From NCBI RefSeq assembly GCF_021134715.1, contig NC_060021.1, forward strand, positions 4,030,001 to 4,094,000: a stretch of DNA of 64,000 nucleotides, read 5' to 3'. Each line of letters starts with the position of its first letter. Position 1 is the stretch's first letter. Below are positions 36,345 through 47,805 of the stretch, piece after piece. The translations under genes were made by a program, and so were the position numbers. Source of the stretch: Daphnia pulex (taxonomy: Eukaryota; Arthropoda; Branchiopoda; Diplostraca; Daphniidae). Under the pieces are notes generated by a model. That model worked only from the letters and a program-made list of their open reading frames with translations, ran no database searches and had not been told where the DNA came from.

Positions 36345-37985
36345 AAAATTTCTAGAACTAGAACATTCTAAAAGAAGAATTTTTGTAGAATTTTTTTAAA
36401 ATTGAAACTTTTGTCAGAGTTAAACTTTTCTTTTTTAGAAATTTCTCAAAGTTGAAATTTTCTAAAAGTAGAACTTTTCTTAAAGTAGAACTTTTCTAAA
36501 AGTAGACCTTTCTAAAAGTAGAACTTTTCTAAAAATAGAGCTTTTCTAAAAGTAGAACTTTTCTAAAAATAGAGCTTTTCTAAAAGTAGATTTTTTGTAA
36601 AAGTAGAACTTTTCTAAAAATAGATATTTTCTAAATTCGAAATTTTCTAAAATTAGAACTTTTCTTAAAGTAAAACTTTTCTAAAATTAGAACTTTTCTA
36701 AAAGTAGAACTTTTCTAAAAGTAGAACTTTTCTAAAAGTAGAACTTTTCTAAAAGTAGAACTTTTCTAAAAGTAGAACTTTTCTAAAAGTAGAACTTTTC
36801 TAAAAGTAGAACTTTTCTAAAAGTAGAACTTTTCTAAAAGTAGAACTTTTCTAAAAATAGAACTTTCTAAAAGTAGAACTTTTCTAAAAGTAGAGCTTTT
36901 CTAAAAGTAGAACCTTTCTAAAATTTGAAATTTTTTAAAAGAAGAACTTTTCCAAAAGTAGAAATTTTCTAAAACTAGAACTTTTCTAAAAGTAGAACTT
37001 TTCTCAAAGTAGACCTTTCTAAAAGTAGAACTTTTCTAAAAGTAGAACTTTTCTTAAAGTAGAACTTTTCTTAAAGTAGAACTTTTCTAAAGGTAGAACT
37101 TTTCTAAAAGTAGAATTTTTCATAAAATAGATCTTTTCTAAAAGTTGAACTTTTCTAAAAGTTGAACTTTTCTAAAAGTTGAACTTTTCTAAAAGTTGAA
37201 CTTTTCTAAAAGTTGAACTTTTCTAAAAGTTGAACTTTTCTAAAAGTTGAACTTTTCTAAAAGTTGAACTTTTCTAAAAGTTGAACTTTTCTAAAAGTAG
37301 AACTTTTCTAAAAGTTGAACTTTTTCAAAACTAGAACTTTTCTAAAAGTGGAAATTTAAAAAATAGAACTGTTCTAAAAGAAGAACTTTTCTAAAAGTTG
37401 AACTTTTCTAAAAGTTGAACTTTTTTTAAAGTAGAACTTTTCTAGAACTAGAACTTTTTTGAACTTTTATAGAATTTTTGTAAAATTGAAACTTTTGTCA
37501 AAGTAGACATTTTCTTTTTGTAGAACTTCTTTAGAAGTAAAAAATTTGTTAAATTAGAACTTTTCTAAGAGTAGAGTTTTTATAAAAGTAGAACTTTCCT
37601 AAAAGGAGAAATTTTCTAAAAGTAGAACTTTTCTTAAAGAAGAACTTTTCTTAAATTAGAAATTTTCTAAAAGTATAACTTTTCTAAAAGTAGAACTTTT
37701 CTAAAAGTAGAAATTTTCTAAAAGTAGAATTTTTCTAAATGTAGAACTTTTCTGAAATTAGAATTTTCTGAAAGTAGAACTTTTCTAAAAGTCGGACTTT
37801 TCTAAAACTAGGACTTTTCTAAAACTAGAACTTTTCTAAAACTAAAACTTTTCTAAAAGTAGAACTTTTTCTAAAAGTAGAACTTTTCTAAAAGTAGAAC
37901 TTTTCTAAAAGTAGAACTTTTCTAAAAATAGAACTTTTCTAAAAGTAGAACTTTTCTAAAAGTAGAACTTTGATAAAAGGAAAAC
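36345..37985. repeat. 17-bp hairpin minisatellite
   Basis: About 1.6 kb of tandem AACTTTTCTAAAAGTAG units with point changes. Each unit contains ACTTTTCTAAAAGT, an imperfect palindrome, so one strand can fold into many small hairpins. A central block (about 37,138-37,300) is homogenised to the variant ending AAGTTG. No coding potential. Confidence 0.93.
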
Positions 37986-38628
37986 TTTGCTGACAGTGCT
38001 ATCAGTGCTATGCAGAGCTATCAGAAATATTTGCAAACCTACAGTTTTGTTACAAATCCTCTCTTGGAAGGTAAGGACCAGTTAAAAACTGTTCAGGCAC
38101 CTCATCCTTTTTCCCTTTTTTTCCCCAACTTTAAAAATCGGTAGCGGGTAAACTAACAACTCTAAATTAAAATAAAAAGATAGAAACAAGTGAGAAATAT
38201 ACAATAAAACATTTATTTACAAATCAGATGATTAGGAAAGGTCCTACACGATAAAAACAAAAACCGGTCCAAATAACACCACTCTCCCCTACCATGGTTG
38301 TGTTGAGAATCGCTGATGCGTTGCACATCCTCTGGGAAGTTCAATCCCTAAGATGACTCCTGAGTATCTGCAGTGGCCCCGGTTAAGTTTCAATAGTAAA
38401 CACATTGATGGTGACTAAACTTTAAAATAATTAATTGAAGGACACTACTAGAACGCTGATGAACGTGATCGACATCACTTTGGTTAGGAGGAGGGGTATT
38501 GTATCGAGTTCCATCTCCTTACAAATCTGAAAAGAAAAGTTTTGACTTTGAAGTATTAAAGGATTCATTTCAAAGCAACCTTTAAAAAATAACTCTTTAA
38601 ACTCGATCCATAATTTTTCTGACTGGCT

Positions 38629-38777
38629 TCAGAAGCGTCGGCATCTGTCCTCGCTGCGGCCGAACAACCGCGAACAACCAAAAGTTTTGCCGTAAATTGT
38701 TTCCACACGTTTATTCTTTCGTTGAGATTCTACTTCCTGGTGATGGGCATTCCATTCCGAGTCTTTTTCTCTGTTCA
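38629..38777 (-). CDS. Possible terminal exon of an unknown gene
   Basis: A GC-richer patch on the minus strand begins after a good acceptor (TTCTATTGCAG) and stays open for 48 codons to TGA at 38,629-38,631. The product is hydrophilic (NREKDSEWNAHHQEV near its start, CRRF at its end) and unrecognised. No matching upstream exon was found, so it may be chance. Confidence 0.2.
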
Positions 38778-39713
38778 CTGCAATAGAATATAGATGTAAT
38801 AAAAAGTCTAAATAAAAGAAACATGTATGCCCTACACTACATAAATATAAAGGTATATAGAGCTAAAGCCATTTTTAATTTTTTTGTACCATCCAGAACT
38901 TCATGTAGAGAAGAGAATAACACAAAATTTACTGATTAGCACGTAGGTTGTGTTTACATTAGCCTATTCGTGTTCACACTGACAGTGTGTTGTAGCCCCT
39001 CACCACCACGAGCACTACCGTGCCTAGGGGGGCAAACCCTACCGCCTAACCGTCGTACCCATGAAAGTTGGTACTACTTAAGCTAGAAGGGTCTATGAAA
39101 AACTCATCGGCGAATCACAGCTTACTTTTCTACAAGAGCTGAACAATAATAAAAAGGTAGAAGTGTCTAACTGTATTTTTTTGAAGTGTCTAACGCAGCA
39201 TTAAACCTCTTCACTGTCAAATGTAAATATTCTAAGTGTCTTATCTTTGTAAGTGTCCTACCATTTATAAATTATACAGTTTGGTTGTGTAAAAAAAATA
39301 TGTAATGACATGGTACGTTTTATTCTTAGACCTTAGTTACTTTGAATTTTGTTCTCTTTTGTATTACTAGTTTAGGTACAAATGGGTATGCATTTTACGA
39401 ATCATTTATTTAAATACAATGTTTCATGAATACAGAGGTACCTACGCAAGTTTTCCAATTACTTGTTATTTTTTAATTTGATAAAGCTACAGCTAACAAA
39501 AGATTTTTTAGTCTTTTCGATTCAAAACAAGATTCCTTCGGTAATGTCCTTCGGGAATTTTTTTAAACGTTAAAGAGACAGAAAATCAAGGTTAAATAGT
39601 AGAAAGTAAATAGTATAAATTATTATGTTTGTAAAATTCTGTTTCCCTTTATTCTCTTAAATTATTTGATTCTTATTAAGTAATTGACTAATAATCTGTC
39701 AAAATTATGAGTG

Positions 39714-39762
39714 GTGCGACTTAGGTGAGGCGGAGGCTTTGCCCCGCCACCCAACGTCGCAC
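39714..39762. other. Strong GC-rich hairpin in AT-rich DNA
   Basis: GTGCGAC and GTCGCAC bracket an inner stem built from GGTGAGGCGG and CCCCGCCACC around the loop AGGCTTT. Such hairpins occur near the ends of Helitrons and some other elements, but I find no CTRR terminus at the expected place. Confidence 0.5.
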
Positions 39763-39910
39763 TTCATGTTTAGATTAAGTTAAAGTAACACTTATTACTA
39801 TAGTAACAATACAATTATATCATGCGGTCACATGTTGCATTACATGAGTCTTGGCTAATAGATAGCAAGCTACCATCATACCCATTTTTTCCCTTCCAAT
39901 AATATAATAA

Positions 39911-39976
39911 TAATGGTCTAATGGTCATCAATCCAGGCTGCCATTCGCATGGTACGAGGTTCAAATCTCGATCAAG
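39911..39976 (+). other. tRNA-like relic (possible SINE head)
   Basis: TGGTCTAATGGTCA resembles an A box and GAGGTTCAAATCTCG forms a T-arm with B box. An anticodon-arm-like stem (TGCCA/TGGTA) lies between but with a six-base loop. Probably a tRNA-derived SINE or pseudo-tRNA. Confidence 0.45.
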
Positions 39977-40951
39977 TCGGAAAGGAAAACAAAGTTTGTA
40001 ATGTTTGAAAAATTCCTCTTAAAAAAGCTATCGGAGATAAATGGAAGTGGAAGATCGGTGGTAACTCTTCACGACCGCAAGAAGATCTTGATGACCGAGG
40101 AGAGGACAGAGGAAGAAGGGAGAGATGACCCAGAGCTTCAAAATGAATATAATCTAACATTTTTTAAATGTTCCTCAACTTCTTGGTTGATGACTAACTG
40201 TTAAAAAAGGAGGCAAAGAAATTTTACTTGGACAACCAAATTTATTAAAATCAAGATAAAAAATAGTAAACAAAAAGAGGTAATAATAAAACAAAAAGGG
40301 TTAAAAAAATAAGAGTGGGAAAATACAAAGTAAAAAGAAGAATAAAGACGAAATCGAAATCGAACATAAAAACCAAATCAAATAATTAATACTCTCCACT
40401 CCCATAGCAGAAAACTTGTCTTGCTAGGGAAGATACAAACTTTTTTTTTCTTTTTATTTACTTTGCTGAGCATGCACTGACAGTTGGAAGGTTACGCAAA
40501 AAAAGCGAATTCACTATCTAGGATTCGGCAACCAGCTAGGTAACAAATACGCAAATTATATTTCTAAAACAGTAATAAAAACAAATGAAAACCCCGTTAG
40601 GGCATGTATCAAATTTTGACAGAATTATGTACAAAATTTGGTGACGATTGGTCATTCAGGGAAGAAACGTATAAAGGATAACTAAATGGACATTAAACCC
40701 TCTGAATTTCACTACTAGCTACTACTACCCTACCCCCTATATCCCACATCCTATATTGTTAAGGACCTTCGTATATAAATATACCTCAGGGATAATATCC
40801 AACTCCAACAAATTCTCTTATTATGTAAGGCAGCTTTTCATCTCTATGAAAATCACAAAAAATGGGAACTCAATGATAAGTTGAAATTTTACCGATGCAC
40901 TCTTGAAGTGACTCCTCTTCATACATTTGGCCAATTGGCTCAAAATGTGCC

Positions 40952-42096
40952 TCAATTACCTTTTTCTATCACTCTGAATTTTTGAAACATATTTACAGTG
41001 ACAAAAATCAAACACCCCTTATTGCGTATTCGAGTATAATGATCTGCAGTGAAGGCTTCTGGCAACTCCAGTTCCTCGCAGCGAAGAGATTCGTAACAGA
41101 TTTGTAACGGCGCAACTGTCGAACCTTCGACAGCAACAGCAACGTTTTCTTTCATTAAATCAGGAAGTGGATCAAAAATTTCTCCTTCAGCAGCCTGGTG
41201 AATGTTGATTGATTCTTCAATAGTGGAGGTAGCTCCCATAGAAGGTGATGCAACTGTCGTACCTTCAATGACAACAGCAAGATTTTCTTTGATTGAATCA
41301 GGAAATGGATCAAAAATTCATTCTTCAGCAGCCTGGGGAATCTTGATTGATTCTTGAATAGTAGAGGTAACTCCATGGAGGGTGCTATAAGATTCAATTT
41401 AAAGCAATTGCTCTTCAAAATAAAATATAAAGAGAACTATTATCAATACCTGTACTGTAAATTTTATCTTTGACGTAGTAGGTAAATTTGGTCTACTTTT
41501 GGTTGTTTCCTTACTGATGCATTGTTAATACCTGTACTGTCAAATTTTTTTCTCTTTGACGTAGTAGGTATATTAAGTCTACTTTTGTTTGTTTCCTTTA
41601 CTGATGCATTGCTAGCATTTGCTTCCACTACAATATATATTCAAGAATTGTTATTTAATATTAAACAAAATAAACATATTTAAAAATACCATTTAGGTTA
41701 TTTATCCATTTGAAAACATCAACATTTTGCATTGCTTGTTGACTAGATGTATCTAAAATTAAAATGGTTCAGTTTCTGCGCATTAAAGATTGTCAGTTAT
41801 ACAATATTAATACCATTTAACAGAAAATGTTGGTTTCCAGGGCATTGCTCCAGCATTAAGAGTCCACCGTTTGTAAGGATGGAACACGTTCAAAATTTCA
41901 ATCCCTGTTTGAAAGTCACTTTCGTTAAAATGACGGGAGCAAATATGTGAGGTGCTCGTCAATTACTACATGGAATTAGTTTTCGCCATTTTGATAATGA
42001 AGTTTTAGGAATCCCAAACAGGGTAACCTCGTTTTCTCTTTGATTTCCTTTGAAATATGTTGATTTACAACCAGGAACAGCACACCTGCCAACCAT
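40952..42096 (-). pseudogene. THAP-domain gene A, frameshifted
   Basis: The minus strand from ATG at 42,096 encodes a THAP zinc finger: MVGRCAVPGCKS (first cysteine pair), LSKWRKLIP (conserved Trp), then after a one-base frame loss near 41,967 HICSRHFNESDF (the C-x2-H pair) and NAGAMPWKPTF (the AVPTF-type box). A donor follows at 41,814. Good downstream exons lie at 41,690-41,752 and 41,532-41,627 with matching phases; a last one is likely at 40,952-41,253, ending IEKGN-stop. The last exon contains a roughly 40-residue unit (TSTIEESINIHQAAEGEIFD) whose diverged duplicate upstream has a stop. The first exon's phase does not join the second. THAP domains bind DNA and are shared by P-element-type transposases and genes derived from them. 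The frameshift makes this a probable pseudogene, or a sequencing error. Confidence 0.7.
41447..41615 (-). repeat. Direct duplication of exon-intron segment in THAP gene A
   Basis: Two copies, about 83 bp apart, share AATGCATCAGTAA, AAAAGTAGAC, CCTACTACGTCAAAGA and GACAGTACAG or its variant. One is the exon at 41,532-41,627; the other has lost its acceptor and frame. Confidence 0.75.
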
Positions 42097-42215
42097 TTTT
42101 ACAGAAAATCTGGATAGGCTCACGTAATACACGTTGAATGTTGATGGCCGCCGAATTCACATAATACACGAAAATGGCCGACGAAATCATTCATTGAAAG
42201 TCAACGTCTTATCAC

Positions 42216-42356
42216 TAGATGGCTCTTTTTAAAGTTTCCACTTCACAACTTTTGACAGGCTCCGCCCTAAAATCTCTGAAAATCGGCTTACGTTTACCCT
42301 GAAACCGGGATAGGGAAGCCAACACAGCCATGAACCGACCAGGCATCTATAGCTCT
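42216..42356 (+). mobile_element. Half copy of the foldback element at 49,190
   Basis: These 141 bp match the right half of the complete element (49,331-49,471), beginning AGATGGCTCTTTTTAA and ending CTATAGCTCT. The left half is missing. It lies 120 bp upstream of the THAP gene A start codon. Confidence 0.85.
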
Positions 42357-42908
42357 GGTTACAGGGGTGAAAAACAAGGAAAACAAACAATGAAAGTATG
42401 AAAACCAAAATTCAAAATAAGAAGTCTGGCAACGTTCACTGATTTGTGCCTACTTTTTCACGTGCCTATTTTTTCTCACTTTTCTGGCAAACAATTTCGT
42501 TTCGCCGTTTCCTTCTATTAATGTTTCTATTTATTTCCTCATAGCTCTACTAGTTTTATTCTTAATTCAGGGCTATATTTTGATGAAGATGGAAGAAAAA
42601 CTTTTTGTTTCTTTTTTGAAAGGGTGAAATAAGTTTCAATATTGAGCGCTAGGTGGAGACAACCAACGACCACCTATCCTGACCCCTCCAATTTCGGACG
42701 CGAAAATCTCCAAAAGTAAACATTTTCCGCATAGGAACAATTTATTAGGCTATAGTTCGTTTTTAAAGTTCTGTTAATAGGGTCAGGACCGATTAAATTC
42801 AAAAAGATAATGACTTATACTAAAATTAAGAGAAAAAAAAATATTTCAAATTTAATGTGTGTCTCGGAAAAATTTATTTTAGAAGTTATTTAACTTTAAA
42901 GTTTCAAT

Positions 42909-43007
42909 CACGTGACTTTCCTCCGAAAACGAAGAGGGGCCTAAAGTCACGTGACTTTAGAGCATTAGCGGTTGTCCGATTCAAAAGCAATAGGAAAAGA
43001 TCACGTG
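42909..43007. promoter_or_regulatory. Three CACGTG E-boxes upstream of THAP gene B
   Basis: CACGTG occurs at 42,909-42,914, 42,948-42,953 and 43,002-43,007, within 100 bp and 110-208 bp upstream of the ATG at 43,117, each as TCACGTGA. This is a likely bHLH-zip (MITF/USF/Myc-type) binding cluster; the factor is inference. Confidence 0.5.
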
Positions 43008-43116
43008 ATTGACAGCTTGGCTTTCCTATTGGCTTTCCTAATGACAGCTTGGTCTGGCTTGGTTTTCCTATTGCACTGTCACTGTCAAGCTGTGTCTGTG
43101 AAATCTGAATTCTAAA

Positions 43117-43695
43117 ATGTCTAAGAAAATTCCACGAAACATGCTATGTGTAGCAAAGTAGTGCCCCAACGAAAGTGATGATTCAACTAACAAGATTTTC
43201 ATTAGTGTGCCTGCCCCTGCAGAAAAAAATAAAATAAGTGTTTGGCTTAATGCCTGTGGACGTAATCCAGCTGAAATTAAGAACAGTCATGTATACGTTT
43301 GTGAAGACCATTTCAATGTAAGTTTTTACAAAAGTTATCTATGTAAAACGTAAGAACTAAATTATTATTTTCTAAAATATTACATGGAAGTTGATTGCAA
43401 AAACCTGGCAGAATACAAAAGTGGACACCACAAAAAAATTGTGATGATCAAAAATGTCATTTCACACAGATTTCCATTGCTGAAATCTTTTGGTATTTAT
43501 ACACTTTAACACTTTAAAACGGGTGTACCAGTTCGAAGCAAGGCAGTTCAAACTAATAAATGGGACGCCAAGCATGGCTTACTAGCCAATGTAGCATGCT
43601 CACCTTTTGATTCACCTTGGAAGGTTACGGTTACTGATTCTAAAGCTTCCCCTGTCAAACACAGTTCATCCATCATCGGTGTCATCAGGTGTAGG
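43117..43695 (+). pseudogene. THAP-domain gene B, with an in-frame stop
   Basis: From ATG 43,117 the plus strand encodes a THAP domain: MLCVAK, then TAG at 43,159-43,161 between the two cysteines, then CPNESDDS, ISVWLNACGRN and VCEDHFN (C-x2-H). A donor (GTAAGT) follows at 43,318. The second exon continues the family pattern (VDCKNLAEYKSGHHKK, then NVISHRFPLL in place of the AVPxF box) but the expected acceptor is not intact. A third open stretch (TGVPVRSKAVQTNKWD) runs to about 43,690, where a TA-flanked transposon begins. The nonsense codon, lost acceptor and insertion indicate a dead gene. It is head-to-head with THAP gene A, 1.02 kb between start codons. Confidence 0.7.
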
Positions 43696-45736
43696 GGAGA
43701 CCGGGGCTATGTGGGACATTTTTTTTCTTTTCGCTGCCATTTAAATAAAAATAAGAATTATGAAAAAATAAAAGTATATGGGTGATTCCCTGGCATTTAT
43801 TAACATTTGGCAATTTTTTTCATTTTTTTCGTTGAATCATTTAATAGTTATATGATGAAATGCCAACATGAAAAAATACCGAAAAACAAAAAATTTAGGG
43901 TTAAACGGAACAGAGCCGGGGGAAAAATGGAATATCAATTTTCTCTGCAACGGCTTAATTATATTTATTAACCCGTACGAAACTTTAAGCTTAGATTTTG
44001 AACTGTTTGCTAATAACAACTCGCGCGGTGCTAGGCTAAAAAATAAAAGCAGCTATCATGCTGCAAGCCTGCAATCACCTCGAAATAATTCAAGTTAACA
44101 CAATTCACCTTTTTTTAGCAGATATAAGCTTTTTTCCAAGCTAGGGCGATTTCTTTTCTTGCTTGAAAAAATAAACCTTTAAACCAGCTTGAATTTTCCC
44201 CCCTAAATATATTTCCTAACTGTAAGCTAATTCCAGTATGGAAATTTTAATCTAGGGTTTCGCTCCACTTTGCTTAGCAGATATCAGCTTTTATTTTCCA
44301 AGCTAGGGAGTTTTTTATCTGGCTTGAAATAATTAAGCTTGAAATCAGCTCGAATTTCCCCCCTAAATATATTTCCTAGCTTTTTCAGCTAATTCTAGTA
44401 TGAAATTTTTAAGCTAGGGTTTCGCCCGGGTATTATTATTTTTATAACCTGTTTGTGGTTCAACTTAGCTTAGATTTTTATCATTTTTTATAATAATTAC
44501 TAAATGACATATATAATATTCACTTCGAATAAATTATATGATTGGAGATTAGATGAAGATATTGTTTGAACTACGAAATAGTTAAAACACATACAAAAAC
44601 AATTTTGCTAGTTTTAGTTTTTTTAAATAGAATTTTGAACTAATTACGAAACCAAATAAAAACTAGGCAGAAATTTATAATTAAATTAATTTATAGAATC
44701 TAGATTTCAAAAATTTGAATATGTCTTTTTTTAATTAAAAATGGTTTATTTTAGTTCTTCATTAGTTTTATTCACCAGTCTATGTGAAGAATTATGAACA
44801 CAACTACAATACGATCAAATAATTATTAACAATATATATATCAGAAGATGCCAGATCCGGAGAACCAGCGACCATAAGTAAGTAAGTGCAGTAAATATGA
44901 CTGAAGAACTAAATGGATGGGTGACCCTGCATACAAAGGGAAATCGCGCGCAAAGAATCTTTATCTCTTAGTTGAAAATCTTTGTGAAAATTTCAAGCTA
45001 CCCTCAATCTAAGATTCCCAGCTAGAAAAAAAAAAGCTAAAACTACCCTAAAATTCCCAATGTGGAATTTAAAAATTTTGATCTCAAAATTCCTAGCTAA
45101 ATTCTCCTAACTTCGTAGCTATTTCTAGTACAGAACTAGCTAAAAGTTTCGTACGGGAAGTAATGCACTGCTGAAAAGGAAATTCATTTCCCTTTCAGAA
45201 GTGCTGTCTTTTAATTTATTTTGTAAAGTAGAAGTGGAGATACTATCAAAAAAGTTTTTTTGATCATTTTTCCTTTGTTGTTGTTGCCAGGGGGCGTTTT
45301 TCTGGAAATAACGTTGATCTGGCAATACCTGTTTTACCCCGTTTTCCATGTCCCGTTTAACCCAATAACCCGAACCCAAACCACATCAAATAAACTAAAA
45401 TATAACATACTTAGGAACACATTTTTTATAAATATTAATATTATCTTAAACTAGGAAAAAACCCTATCAAACAGCTATCTGGGTTTTATTTTAAAAATAT
45501 TAAACAAAAATATTACTAAAATGAAAAACAAAACGTCGGAAATTTTTTTCCCGATTCCCATTTTTTTCCCATACAACTCGACAAAAAATCGGAAATTCAG
45601 GAAAAAAAACTTTATATTATAAATAAAACATCATTTAACATACGCTGTATGTATGTCGTAATTTAGAGACAAATTGTACATATAAAAATTGCCCTGTACA
45701 TTTTAGCCCCGTGTCCCACATAGCCCCGGTTTCCCC
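43694..45736. mobile_element. 2.0-kb DNA transposon with TA target duplication, non-coding
   Basis: The ends are inverted repeats of 25 bp starting GGGGAGACCGGGGCTATG, the right copy having one mismatch, and each is bordered by TA (43,692-43,693 and 45,737-45,738). Left and right repeats together extend to GTGGGACA. TA duplication is compatible with a Tc1/mariner-type mover. No transposase frame is visible; the longest frames are short and low-complexity. The interior contains a 159-bp tandem duplication (entered separately). Confidence 0.75.
44117..44425 (+). repeat. 159-bp tandem duplication inside the TA-flanked element
   Basis: AGCAGATAT(A/C)AGCTTTT at 44,117 and 44,276 begins two similar copies sharing TTCCAAGCTAGGG, CCCCCCTAAATATATTTCCT and CTAGGGTTTCGC. 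Confidence 0.85.
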
Positions 45737-45946
45737 TACATTCAAGCAGGAGAGCATAGCCTTCTACAGTTACGGCCACAGACCTGTGATTTACCCTGGG
45801 TGTCAATTTTGTTCGATCCACCCACCGACCCTCAGCTGCCTGCGGCAGTTATACCTATGCCACATGCGTTGCCATTTTACGAAAGTATGATTCTGTTTTC
45901 CGCAAAATCTTCCCATTGTTTCCACCACGATTCACTGAAAGTAAGC

Positions 45947-46017
45947 AAGTGGTAGCTCAGTTGGTATAGCGGTAGATTCTCATAAGAGTAGTATTAGGTT
46001 CAAATCTGTGTAGGTCA
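45947..46017 (+). other. tRNA-derived relic, possibly Met-like
   Basis: It has a near-perfect A box (TAGCTCAGTTGG), an anticodon-loop-like CTCATAA and a B box (GGTTCAAATCT). Stems pair poorly, so it is not a functional tRNA. CTCATAA in this place is the elongator-Met loop, so a Met tRNA origin is the best guess. Confidence 0.5.
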
Positions 46018-47784
46018 TTTACCGTTTTTAATCATTTTTCCTTGTTTTTTCTATATTTTTTAAACGAAATAGATGGAATGCCTAGATTCTGTAAAAAATT
46101 CGAGTTTTTTTCTCATTTTTTAAACAAAATCTGAATTTTTTTTTTTTTTTTTTTCTAAGTCCTTGACAAAGAAAAGTCCTTGTTTAGAAAAAATGAGAAA
46201 AAAACTCGAATTTTTCGGTGTTTTTTTTCCAAACTGGGGTTATATTGGACAGGCGCCTGTACCAGGTTAGACGGGGTCTTTACAAGGGGACTGAATCAAG
46301 CAAAAATTTTGAAAAAAATTAAAAATATAGGGAATTACATGATAATATCATGTAGAAAGTTTGGAAACTATAAGTGGAAAAATGATAAAGTTTTCTTATA
46401 GGGAAAGGAATTTCAGGCTTTGTATAGCAGAGGGGTGGAGCTTGCCCAAGGCAACGATCGGCAAAAATTTATCGGCACCCTTAACAGGTCCAATATCACC
46501 CCCCGTTTTCGTCCAAAGTAACCCCAAACTACTACCCTCCGTTAAAATCAATATTACGGCTTAACCGTTAGATACAAAATTAAATTTTTTTACAGTATTA
46601 TAGGCAATTGATTTGCCTATGCAATAGTATGAAAAACTTAGTCAAAAAATTGTTTGTTTTTGAGTAATAATAGTAAAAGCGGAGAAAAAATTTGTAAATT
46701 TTGAGTGTGTTTTTTATTTTGTATCATAACACACAAAATAATATATATAAATGCATGAAAATTTATACACATGAAAAATGCATTAAAACTAACATAAAAT
46801 TTAAAAATTAGATTTTTAAAACTTATTTTACTATTTTTAAGATCACTGTCCAACTTGGAACCGTGTCCAATATGGGTCCGGTCTCCCCTACAGAGGTTCG
46901 AGTCTTGACTTGTACACTTCTTTTTTATTCAAATTTTTATATTTTAATTTGAAAATAATTTAAGCTGAAAAAATAATACTTAATTACTGTGATTTACGAG
47001 TCGTTTACGTATCTGCAGTAACCTAATTCGCAAAACACTAGTGCGATAATCTACAAGGACTTAGACTAGAAAGACTGATTTTCCCCGTGTGGTAGTTCAC
47101 CACACACCCACAAGAGGCAGCAGCGTACTGGTAGCTATCTCTGCATCGTGGCCTTATGGAAAAAAGTCTTATGGAGCTGACTGACCTCTCCCTTATTAAT
47201 GGCTCTGCTTTTTCCGTAAGCGAGATTTTCTGTAAGCTGAAAAATCAGGTTCAACCAATGAAAATAAAGCAATACTTGTTATTAGTACAACCACACATGA
47301 CTACAACTTTGTCTGTTGATCTTCGTCCCACTCCCACAGTCTTCGTGCGTTCTTAAAACTTAACATTAATAAATACGTAAATTGTATAAGTTAAAATGTA
47401 ATATAATTATAAAATATAATCTAATTTAAATAAATATAAAATATAACATAAAATTGTCTAAGTAAATTGCAAGTTGCAACGCCCATTTTCCGTATGATGT
47501 CTGTAAAACCTATGTGCAGCGTAGATTGCGTTACGGAAAAAGAAAAACTGAAATAGCGTGTCTGTAAGTCTGTATGTCTGTATGACCGTAACTTGTCTGT
47601 AAAAAGTGCTAGTGTGGACCCAGCTTTAAGTAGTCCATGGGTAGGGTTCGCCCCGACGACCGAGATGAAGTTGAAATACAGAGATACCCATACACATCAT
47701 ACACATCATACACACACACACACAAATGTATTTCTTTCATTTATTTTATTGAGTAAACCATATCACGTTTCACGTGAGTTTCAC
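46018..47784. other. Intergenic, transposon relics
   Basis: No supportable gene. A transposon end related to the 43.7-kb element lies at 46,862-46,890 (reverse complement GGGGAGACCGGACCCATA, then TA). Inverted motifs of the type GGGGTTATATTGGAC occur near 46,236 and 46,480-46,525, suggesting a decayed element of a few hundred bp. A CA microsatellite lies near 47,696-47,725. Confidence 0.5.
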
Positions 47785-47790
47785 TTTATT
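47785..47790 (-). terminator. Polyadenylation signal of the BRCC36 gene
   Basis: AATAAA on the minus strand, 16 bp past the stop codon; further AATAAA-like hexamers follow near 47,740. The 3' UTR would be very short. Confidence 0.5.
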
Positions 47791-47805
47791 CCTTACACAT
47801 AATTA

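Larger units (their letters stand above)
37986..40951. other. Intergenic, no confident gene
   Basis: AT-rich sequence with no long frame that looks real. It contains a possible short terminal exon (38,629-38,777), a strong hairpin (39,714-39,762) and a tRNA-like relic (39,911-39,976), entered separately. The rest shows nothing I can interpret. Confidence 0.6.

Noticed and set aside
45947..46017. Functional tRNA-Met gene.
   Set aside because: A and B boxes are good but acceptor, T and anticodon stems do not pair, so it is a relic.
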